Origin: Rhodospirillaceae bacterium | GTDB taxonomy: Bacteria > Pseudomonadota > Alphaproteobacteria > Rhodospirillales_A > Casp-alpha2 | DNA length: 5,028 bases | Reading direction: 5' to 3' | Assembly (NCBI GenBank): GCA_003488105.1 | Contig: DNMS01000296.1 | Coordinates: 1 to 5,028, forward strand | In this document: positions 1-5,028 of the stretch, in pieces | Numbering within the stretch: position 1 is the stretch's first letter | Layout of the letters: each line of letters begins with the position of its first letter | Notes under the pieces: generated by a model | What the model was told of the DNA's origin: nothing | Databases searched by the model: none | Seen by the model: the letters and a program-made list of their open reading frames with translations, nothing else | Translations under genes and position numbers: made by a program

Positions 1-20
1 CGGGCCGGTTCCTTGAACTG

Positions 21-47
21 AGCCGCGCGGGCATGGCCGCGGCGGCT
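21..47. terminator. GC-rich hairpin downstream of the operon, possible terminator
   Basis: Bases 21-30 (AGCCGCGCGG) pair with 37-40 plus 42-47 (CCGC, GCGGCT): a 10-bp stem with one bulged G at 41 and a 6-nt loop at 31-36. It lies 46 nt past the lipoprotein stop, where an operon terminator would be expected. There is no run of T on either strand after the stem, so it is not a classical intrinsic terminator. It could mark an RNA 3' end protected after Rho-dependent termination, or be chance pairing in very GC-rich DNA. Confidence 0.3.
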
Positions 48-93
48 GCCGGACCGCCCGCCCCCGGCGCGTCCCCGGCGGGTCCGATGGGCG

Positions 94-687
94 TCAGATT
101 TGCGCGGCAATGTCGTTCACGAAGGCCTTGAAGATATCGCGGGCGGCCGCGCTGAATCCCTTGACCAGGGCCGTGAGGCCGTCGTCCTTGGGTGTGAATT
201 CTCGGGTGTAGGTCTTGGCGATCAGGACCGTGCCGTCGTTGACCCGGCGCAACACCAGATTCATCTCGATGACGCCGGCGTTCGATCCGTCGATCACCCG
301 CTCCAGCTTCTCCACCCGGCCGGTGACCGCGAAATCGGGCCGTGCCCGCATTTCCGGCGTCACCACCGTGCCGGCAATGCCGGCGGCGCGCAGATAGCCG
401 ACCAGTTCTGCCTGCAACAGAACCCCCGGCGCTTCGTTCCAAAAATGATAGTGATAGGCCTGAAGCTGATGCGGGTTGTCGGCCCGGCGGTAGACGATGG
501 AACGCTGCGTCAATTCGCCGGCGGCAAGCAGGCGGTCGACCTCGAGCACACCCGCCATCAACCGCTTGCCCGGTGCTTCCGGCGGCGTGACCTCAAGCCG
601 GTAGAAATGATTTTCCGGCACCGTGGCGTTGCCGCCGCAAGCCGCCAGGACGGCAACCAGCGCCAGCGCGGATAATCGTCGGATCAT
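94..687 (-). CDS. ABC-type transport auxiliary lipoprotein (PqiC/ABC_trans_aux-like)
   Basis: Probable periplasmic or outer-membrane lipoprotein that works with the MCE transporter, in the family that includes E. coli PqiC. With the start at 687 it has 197 residues: basic n-region MIRR, hydrophobic core, and lipobox LAAC with lipidated C17. The +2 residue is Gly rather than Asp, which favours export to the outer membrane. Family features are FYRLEV (28-33), IVYRRADNPHQLQAYHYHFW (64-83) and the pattern of alternating strands and helices that follows. There are three in-frame ATGs at 699, 693 and 687. The one at 687 has GAGGA 5 nt upstream and gives a compact signal peptide. The one at 699 makes an ATGA overlap with the mlaD stop and is a reasonable alternative, adding four residues. 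Last gene of the operon. Confidence 0.88.
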   Translation of the reverse strand: MIRRLSALALVAVLAACGGNATVPENHFYRLEVTPPEAPGKRLMAGVLEVDRLLAAGELTQRSIVYRRADNPHQLQAYHYHFWNEAPGVLLQAELVGYLRAAGIAGTVVTPEMRARPDFAVTGRVEKLERVIDGSNAGVIEMNLVLRRVNDGTVLIAKTYTREFTPKDDGLTALVKGFSAAARDIFKAFVNDIAAQI

Positions 688-692
688 GACCA

Positions 693-697
693 TCCTC
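693..697 (-). promoter_or_regulatory. Ribosome binding site choosing ATG 687 of the lipoprotein gene
   Basis: GAGGA on the minus strand, 5 nt before the ATG at 687, lying across the mlaD stop codon (696-698). It favours the start at 687 over those at 693 and 699, although a weaker AGG site 4 nt before ATG 699 also exists. Confidence 0.5.
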
Positions 698-1694
698 ATT
701 TCGCCTGTGCCTCGTCGGTGACCGGCTTGCTGTTCAGCAGCAGGCCGGGGCTTTGCCTGATCTGGCGTGAGAATTCCAACATATTGCGCGACATGCCTTC
801 CAGGTTTTCGTTAATGGCGTCAATGCGACGGGCGACGCTTTCGACCACATAGCGGGCGTCCTTAATGGCGCGCCGCAGATCGCCGTCGTTCTTGCCGACC
901 ATGTCGGTCAGGGTCGTCATCAATTTGTCGCCGTTGGCCATGGCGGCGCGGGCGTCCTTGGTCGCACCGTTCAGGTTGGCGATCGTCTCCTCGATCAGCT
1001 TGCGATTCGCCGGGGTGGCGGCGGCCTTCAGTTCGCCGCTGAACGACTGCACGTCGGACGCGATCAGTTCCATATCGTCAATAACCACGGGAACGCGGCG
1101 GCTGACGTCGGTGACCAGCAGGGACGCCTCGTTGATCATTTGCTTGAGGTCGCCGGCCAAGGTCTCGCCATGATTGTCGAGAAGCTTGTTGGCGTTGTTC
1201 ACGGCGCGCTGAACGCTGGCCAGAAGGGGTTCGATGCTGTTGTCGCTGAGCCCGCCCAGCTTTTCCGCGACACCCGACACGACGGCGAACAGATCGCCGC
1301 CCTCGACCGCCGCGACTTCCGAGCCCGGCGTCAAGGCATCCGGGCTGGCGCCGGCGGAAATGCTCAGCGTCACCGCCGCAAGCAGGCCGGGTGCTGCAAT
1401 CGCCACCTTGCTGTCCTTGGGGATTTTCCAGCCTTCGTTGATCTCGAAATCGACCCGGAACCGCATGCCACCCTTGGACGGCTCCGGCGTCACCGTCTCG
1501 ACCTGACCGATGGGATAGCCTTCGTAGACGACCTGGGTTCCGAACTTCACGCCGGTGACGTTTGAATAATAGGCATGGTAGGCGTCCGTCGCCCCCGTGC
1601 GGCCTGTCAACACGGACAAAGCCACGATCAGCCCGGCGATCATGGCCAGAACGAAGGTGCCGACCAGCAGATAGTTTATCTTGTTGCTTCTCAC
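696..1694 (-). CDS. mlaD: MlaD-type MCE protein with long helical C-terminal region
   Basis: Inner-membrane-anchored substrate-binding ring subunit of the lipid transporter, facing the periplasm. The 332 residues start with a short cytoplasmic end and one transmembrane helix (about 8-29), followed by a single MCE domain (about 38-115) with GVKFGTQVVYEGYPIGQV (48-65) and the pore-loop-like APGLLAAVTLSI (101-112). The rest (about 140-310) is predicted by eye to be almost wholly helical, with heptad-like hydrophobic spacing, ending in PGLLLNSKPV, a common tail of long MlaD-like proteins. E. coli MlaD is only 183 residues, so this is a long variant. The start is GTG at 1694, chosen because it places the TM helix as in the family; the ribosome site (GGTGAG, 9 nt upstream) is weak. 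The TGA stop overlaps the ATG-rich start region of the next gene. Confidence 0.94.
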   Translation of the reverse strand: MRSNKINYLLVGTFVLAMIAGLIVALSVLTGRTGATDAYHAYYSNVTGVKFGTQVVYEGYPIGQVETVTPEPSKGGMRFRVDFEINEGWKIPKDSKVAIAAPGLLAAVTLSISAGASPDALTPGSEVAAVEGGDLFAVVSGVAEKLGGLSDNSIEPLLASVQRAVNNANKLLDNHGETLAGDLKQMINEASLLVTDVSRRVPVVIDDMELIASDVQSFSGELKAAATPANRKLIEETIANLNGATKDARAAMANGDKLMTTLTDMVGKNDGDLRRAIKDARYVVESVARRIDAINENLEGMSRNMLEFSRQIRQSPGLLLNSKPVTDEAQAK

Positions 1695-1719
1695 GTCTTC
1701 GCTCTCACCGTGTCGATTT

Positions 1720-2550
1720 TCAAAGGGGTCGGTAGGCGGGCTGTTCGCCCGTCAGCCGGTTCAGGTAGGCATCCGCGTCCATGGTGTCGTCCTCGGCCAC
1801 CCGGTTCAACAGGTTCTGAATGCGTTGCGACGGGTCGGCGCGCAGTTCGTCCGGCGTGCCGATGAACAGAATTTCGCCCCGGTCCAGAATGGTGATGCGG
1901 TCGGCGATCTTGAACGCACTTTCCAGTTCGTGGGTGACCACGACCACGGTCATGCCCAAGGCGTCGCGCAGCAGCAGGATCAGATCGTCCAGCGCCGAGG
2001 CGACGACCGGATCCAGCCCCGCCGACGGTTCGTCGCAGAACAGGATCTTGGGATCCATGACGATGGCGCGGGCGAAAGCCGCGCGCTTGATCATGCCGCC
2101 GGACAGTTCCGACGGCATCAGGTTCTCGAACCCGCCCAGGCTGACCACTTCCAGCTTCATGCGGGCCATGATTTCCATGGTCTTACGGTCAAGCCCCGTA
2201 TGTTCGAACAGCGGCAACATGACGTTTTCGCCCACGGTCATGGACGAGAACAGGGCACCGCCCTGAAACGCCACGCCAAGCTTCTGGCGCAGTTCGACCA
2301 GTTCGACCCCCGACAGCTTGTCGATGTCCTGACCCAGGATGCGCATCGTCCCGGAGGTATGATGTTCCAACGCCATCAAGTGGCGCAAAAGCGTGCTTTT
2401 CCCGGACCCGGAGCCGCCCATGATGACCATGATTTCGTCGGCATGAACATCCATCGAGATGCCCTTGAGGATCATGCGATCACCGTAATGGGTGACCAGA
2501 TCGCGGACCTCGATCACGTTGCGGGGCGTCGATGCGGCGCTGTCGTTCAT
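1720..2550 (-). CDS. mlaF: MlaF-type ABC transporter ATP-binding protein
   Basis: Cytoplasmic ATPase that powers the MlaE permease. The 276 residues contain every nucleotide-binding element: Walker A GGSGSGKST (45-53), Q-loop Q96 in AFQGGALF, signature LSGGM (149-153) followed by the family-typical KRAAFARA, Walker B ILFCDEP (169-175), D-loop SAGLD (176-180) and switch H207. LSGGM in place of LSGGQ is normal for MlaF proteins. A C-terminal tail of about 35 residues after the ABC fold (about 240-276) resembles the extension that in E. coli MlaF reaches the partner subunit near MlaB, which fits the presence of a STAS partner. ATG start at 2550 with AGGGA 7 nt upstream, overlapping the mlaE stop codon. 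Catalytically intact; no oddities. Confidence 0.96.
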   Translation of the reverse strand: MNDSAASTPRNVIEVRDLVTHYGDRMILKGISMDVHADEIMVIMGGSGSGKSTLLRHLMALEHHTSGTMRILGQDIDKLSGVELVELRQKLGVAFQGGALFSSMTVGENVMLPLFEHTGLDRKTMEIMARMKLEVVSLGGFENLMPSELSGGMIKRAAFARAIVMDPKILFCDEPSAGLDPVVASALDDLILLLRDALGMTVVVVTHELESAFKIADRITILDRGEILFIGTPDELRADPSQRIQNLLNRVAEDDTMDADAYLNRLTGEQPAYRPL

Positions 2551-2557
2551 GGTCCCG

Positions 2558-2562
2558 TCCCT
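2558..2562 (-). promoter_or_regulatory. Ribosome binding site of mlaF
   Basis: AGGGA on the minus strand, 7 nt before the ATG at 2550. It overlaps the TAG stop of mlaE, so ribosomes finishing mlaE are placed on the mlaF start. Confidence 0.6.
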
Positions 2563-3376
2563 ACCGTGTGACCACGAAGGCGAACAGCATGTCCGTCACG
2601 ATGATCGCCGAAATGGACTGCACCACGGCGCGCGTCGTCGCCTTGCCCACGCCTTCGGCCCCGCCCTGGACCGAGGCCCCGTTGACCACGCCGATCACGG
2701 CGATGAGGATCGAGAAGATGACGCTTTTGCCGAGCCCGTGCATCAAGTCGTCGACGCTGAGCAGGTCGATGGTCTGATCCATGTAGGCGGCAAGCGAGAT
2801 GCCGAGGTCCAGGTTAACGTAGACCCCGGCGAAGAACAGACCGACGAAATCGGAAAACAACGTCAGCGCCGGAACCATGATCACCATCGCCACCATGGCC
2901 GGCACGACCAGGAAGCGCACCGGATTGATGCCCATGACGTAGAGGGCGTCGACTTCCTGATTGATCTTCATGGTGCCGATGCGCGCGGCCAGCGCCGATC
3001 CCGACCGCCCGGCGATGACGATGCCGGTGATCAGGGGCGCGAATTCACGCACAACGGAAAACGAAATACCGACGGTGACCCGGCTTTCCGCCCCGAAAAT
3101 ACGCAGCGTATGGATACCTTGAATCGCCAGCATCATGCCGATGGTGGCAGCCAGAAGGGCGATGATCGGCACGGCCTGAATGCCGATGGCCATGCATTGC
3201 TCGGCGATGGCGCCCAGGCGCACGGCCTGCTTTTCGCGCCGCCCGAAGATCAACCAATAGAAGCTTTCCACCACCATCATGGCGCCCAAGCCGATTTCCT
3301 CGATCCCGGCGACGGCGGCGCGGCCGACCTTTTCGGTCGTTACAACGATCGGGTTTCGGGCATCGGTTGGCGTCAC
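2561..3376 (-). CDS. mlaE: MlaE-family phospholipid ABC transporter permease
   Basis: Inner-membrane permease of an MCE-type lipid transporter, which in this family works as a dimer under an MlaD hexamer. The 271 residues match the usual roughly 260-residue MlaE; there is no fused N-terminal STAS domain. The family core is clear: REFAPLITGIVIAGRSGSA (110-128), then ARIGTMKINQEVDALYVMG (131-149), containing the cytoplasmic coupling helix with E141, then NPVRFLVVP (151-159). Hydrophobic segments lie at about 64-86, 112-124, 153-172, 173-188, 217-235 and 252-269. An amphipathic N-terminal stretch (about 25-45) matches the interfacial helix of the family. The start is GTG at 3376, with GGAG 9 nt upstream. 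It follows the STAS gene by 36 nt, the largest gap in the operon, and is 10 nt before the ATPase gene. Confidence 0.95.
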   Translation of the reverse strand: MTPTDARNPIVVTTEKVGRAAVAGIEEIGLGAMMVVESFYWLIFGRREKQAVRLGAIAEQCMAIGIQAVPIIALLAATIGMMLAIQGIHTLRIFGAESRVTVGISFSVVREFAPLITGIVIAGRSGSALAARIGTMKINQEVDALYVMGINPVRFLVVPAMVAMVIMVPALTLFSDFVGLFFAGVYVNLDLGISLAAYMDQTIDLLSVDDLMHGLGKSVIFSILIAVIGVVNGASVQGGAEGVGKATTRAVVQSISAIIVTDMLFAFVVTR

Positions 3377-3385
3377 GCGCGGATT

Positions 3386-3389
3386 CTCC
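3386..3389 (-). promoter_or_regulatory. Ribosome binding site of mlaE
   Basis: GGAG on the minus strand, 9 nt before the GTG at 3376. No ATG start in the same frame fits the family's N-terminus, so this site supports the GTG start. Confidence 0.6.
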
Positions 3390-3412
3390 GGTCGGCTGGG
3401 ACGAGGCAGGCT

Positions 3413-3733
3413 TTATACAGCGTCGTCGACGCTGGCGTGGATGGTGAACACGGCGTCGAGGCGGGCCAGCTTAAGCACCCGCAAGGCGCCTTCGCTGACC
3501 GCCGCGAGGGCCAAGGTTTGGCCGCCCTTCTTGGCGGTCTGCAAGGCTTCCACCAGCGAGGCCACGCCCGACGAATCGATATAGCCGACCTTGGCCAAAT
3601 CGACGACCACCGGCCTGCCGTGGCCAACGGTGGCCAACAGGGCTTCGCGCGCCTTCGGCGACGTTTGCAGATCGACGTCACCTTCGAAGGCGATCACGAC
3701 GGATTCGCCCACGTTTTTGACTTCGTGCTTCAT
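3413..3733 (-). CDS. STAS-domain protein: anti-sigma factor antagonist or MlaB-like transporter subunit
   Basis: A 106-residue protein made of one STAS domain, the normal size for SpoIIAA/RsbV proteins and close to E. coli MlaB. Visible hallmarks are the first strand with FEGDVDL (16-22), the strand VVVDLAKV (42-49), and YIDSSGVASL (51-60). By alignment with SpoIIAA, S55 (second Ser of DSSG) is the expected phosphorylated residue. No signal peptide or membrane segment is seen, so it is cytoplasmic. The start is the ATG at 3733, which has a strong GAGGGGA Shine-Dalgarno 6 nt upstream; an upstream TTG at 3748 lies across the preceding stop and lacks such a site. The gene sits between the phosphatase/kinase gene and mlaE. 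It is a probable substrate of the upstream protein. Whether its output is a sigma/anti-sigma switch or the MlaFE transporter cannot be decided from sequence. Confidence 0.92.
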   Translation of the reverse strand: MKHEVKNVGESVVIAFEGDVDLQTSPKAREALLATVGHGRPVVVDLAKVGYIDSSGVASLVEALQTAKKGGQTLALAAVSEGALRVLKLARLDAVFTIHASVDDAV

Positions 3734-3739
3734 GTCCAG

Positions 3740-3746
3740 TCCCCTC
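3740..3746 (-). promoter_or_regulatory. Ribosome binding site of the STAS gene
   Basis: GAGGGGA on the minus strand, 6 nt before the ATG at 3733. It overlaps the TGA stop of the phosphatase gene, suggesting translational coupling. It decides the start in favour of ATG 3733 over TTG 3748. Confidence 0.75.
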
Positions 3747-5028
3747 AAGATGCGCCGGCTTTTGTTTGAAGCCGCTTTCGCAGTTGTAACAGATTACCCA
3801 CCCCGGCGGGAGGCGTCACGAACTGAACGTCGTCCATGATCTCGTGGATCAAATGAACGCCGAGCCCGCCCGGCTTGATATCATCGAGATCGCGGCCCTT
3901 GACCTGGCCCGTATCGACGGGGGCCGCGAAATCCTGCAGTTCGACCACGAAGTCTTCGCCGTCGCGGCGCAGTTCCACCGCGATCTCACCGTCGGCGCGA
4001 CCGCCATAGGCATGACGCACCACGTTCTGGCAGGCTTCGTCCACGGCCAGGATGACCTGTTCGGTCATTTCGTCTTCGCAGGTCAGGAAATCCAAGGCCG
4101 CGCGCACGGCATGGCGGATCACGCGCAGCCGGTCCGCCCGCGCCGGCAAGCGCATGGACATGATCAATTCGGACCCGCCGGCCACCCGCTCGGCGGCGGC
4201 CAAGGCCGCCGGCCGCTCGACCGCCGTGTCGCTAACGCCCAACAGAGTGACGTCGTCGCGCATGCCGCCGTCGCCCGGCTTGATGACCCCGACCACGGCA
4301 TCCAGCCGCGCGCGCAGCGTCTGACCCCGGGTTTCCAAAAGAATGCGTTTGACGCCCTCGACGCCCAGTTCCGTACCGGCGTCGTCGACATAGCCTTCCG
4401 TTACCCCGTCGGTGAAGATCCACAGGCTGCCACCCTTCAGGTCGACCGCCGTTTCCGGGTAGCCGTCCTTGGTCGGCGGTTCGGCCAGAATGCCAAGCGG
4501 CGGGCCCTCGGCCTCGAAGGCCTGAAAATCGCCTTCTGGCGTCAGCAACAGGGCCGGTTCGTGCCCGGCGTTGGACAGCGTCACCACACCCGTGCGCGGA
4601 TCGTAGATGCCGCCGACCATGGTCACGAACATGCCGCGCGCCGCGGTTTCGCAAATCTCGCGGTTGACCAGGGCCAACAGACGGCCCGGCGACAAAATCG
4701 CCTTGCCCAGGCAGCGGTAGAGGCTGGCCGTCTTGGCCATCAGCAGGGCCGCGTTCACACCCTTGCCCGAGACGTCGCCCAGGCAAAAGCAAAGGCGCCC
4801 GTCCTCAAGCGGGAAGTGATCGAAGAAATCGCCGGAAACCTCGCGCGCGGGCTGGTTGACGCCGCCGATGGGCGCGTCATCGCCGGGCTGCCGGGGCAAC
4901 AGGGAGCTTTGAATTTCGCGGGCCAGTTCCAGTTCGCGCTTGATGCGTTCCTGTTCGAACAGCGCATCGGCCTGACGCGCGTTCAGGATCGCCAATGCCG
5001 CCGAAGCGGCCAGCGCTTCCAGAAAATG
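3745..5028 (-). CDS. SpoIIE/RsbU-type PP2C phosphatase fused to RsbW-type HATPase (5' end outside window)
   Basis: Two-headed partner-switch regulator. The phosphatase would dephosphorylate a STAS antagonist and the HATPase domain would phosphorylate or bind it. The frame is open to the window edge, so 427 residues are visible (residue 1 at base 5028). Residues 1-18 (FLEALAASAALAILNARQ) look like the last helix of a GAF domain. A charged coiled coil covers about 19-43. The PP2C domain (about 38-266) keeps its metal-binding motifs: SGDFFD (65-70), GDVSGKG (84-90), NAGHEPA (153-159), FTDGVTE (205-211) and RDDVT (257-261). The HATPase_c_2 domain (about 285-420) has an N-box with E331 and N335 (DEACQNVVRHAYG), a DFAAP variant of the G1 box at D366, and GGLGVHLI (387-394). 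The in-frame TTG at 4995 is inside the GAF-like helix and is not a credible start. The TGA stop is followed 11 nt later by the STAS gene. Family and domain calls are firm; kinase activity and substrate are inferred. Confidence 0.93.
   Translation of the reverse strand, partial: HFLEALAASAALAILNARQADALFEQERIKRELELAREIQSSLLPRQPGDDAPIGGVNQPAREVSGDFFDHFPLEDGRLCFCLGDVSGKGVNAALLMAKTASLYRCLGKAILSPGRLLALVNREICETAARGMFVTMVGGIYDPRTGVVTLSNAGHEPALLLTPEGDFQAFEAEGPPLGILAEPPTKDGYPETAVDLKGGSLWIFTDGVTEGYVDDAGTELGVEGVKRILLETRGQTLRARLDAVVGVIKPGDGGMRDDVTLLGVSDTAVERPAALAAAERVAGGSELIMSMRLPARADRLRVIRHAVRAALDFLTCEDEMTEQVILAVDEACQNVVRHAYGGRADGEIAVELRRDGEDFVVELQDFAAPVDTGQVKGRDLDDIKPGGLGVHLIHEIMDDVQFVTPPAGVGNLLQLRKRLQTKAGAS

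Noticed and set aside
32..34. Minus-strand ATG that opens a frame running off base 1, possible next gene
   Set aside because: There is no ribosome binding site before it, it lies in the loop of the hairpin at 21-47, and only about 11 codons are visible.
51..85. Second GC-rich inverted repeat (CCCGCC with GGCGGG, outer GGA with TCC) beyond the lipoprotein stop
   Set aside because: The pairing needs a 3-nt bulge and a large loop and has no T run; such pairing is expected by chance in sequence this rich in G and C.
1681..2571. Plus-strand open frame of 296 codons antisense to mlaF
   Set aside because: It lies almost exactly opposite mlaF, whose ATPase motifs are all intact, and its composition is the usual His/Gln/Arg-rich antisense product.
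3619..3639. Imperfect tandem repeat of TGGCCAAC in the STAS gene
   Set aside because: It has only two short copies within coding sequence, encodes part of a normal STAS loop, and has no sign of function.
2492..3769. Plus-strand open frame of 425 codons antisense to mlaE and the STAS gene
   Set aside because: It is a shadow of GC-rich coding sequence: rich in His, Asp, Gln and Gly, no recognisable domain, and it runs across well-supported genes on the other strand.
4232..4792. Minus-strand open frame of 186 codons inside the phosphatase gene
   Set aside because: It is a frame-shifted reading of the PP2C domain, rich in Arg and Gly, and the phosphatase frame itself carries all motifs without interruption.

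Overview
The window holds one tightly packed operon read entirely from the minus strand, so transcription runs from position 5028 down to about 94. The base composition is GC-rich, starts are often GTG, and the proteins most resemble alphaproteobacterial, probably Rhodospirillales-type, families. That placement is an inference from gene content and style, not from a marker gene.

In transcription order the genes are: (1) a 5'-truncated signalling protein (3745-5028) with the tail of a probable GAF domain, a coiled coil, a SpoIIE/RsbU-type PP2C phosphatase and a C-terminal RsbW-type HATPase domain; (2) a small single-domain STAS protein (3413-3733) with a DSSG phospho-acceptor motif; (3) an MlaE-family lipid ABC permease (2561-3376); (4) an MlaF-type ATPase (1720-2550); (5) an MlaD-type MCE protein with a long helical C-terminal region (696-1694); (6) a PqiC/ABC_trans_aux-type lipoprotein (94-687). 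Gaps between genes are 11, 36, 10 and 25 nt, and the last junction is an ATGA overlap or nearly so, which indicates a single transcription unit. Positions 1-93 are very GC-rich non-coding or uncertain sequence with a strong hairpin.

Genes 3-6 encode a complete inner-membrane MCE lipid transporter: permease, ATPase, periplasmic MCE ring and an outer-membrane-type lipoprotein. Genes 1-2 encode the parts of a partner switch: phosphatase, serine kinase/anti-sigma domain and STAS antagonist. The STAS gene lies directly before mlaE. In E. coli the transporter's STAS subunit MlaB binds MlaF, and in other bacteria a STAS domain is fused to the N-terminus of the MlaE-type permease. The most interesting reading is that this STAS protein is an MlaB-like subunit whose phosphorylation is set by the neighbouring phosphatase/kinase, so that a signal gates lipid transport. 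This is a hypothesis: the STAS protein could equally be an ordinary anti-sigma factor antagonist that shares the operon.
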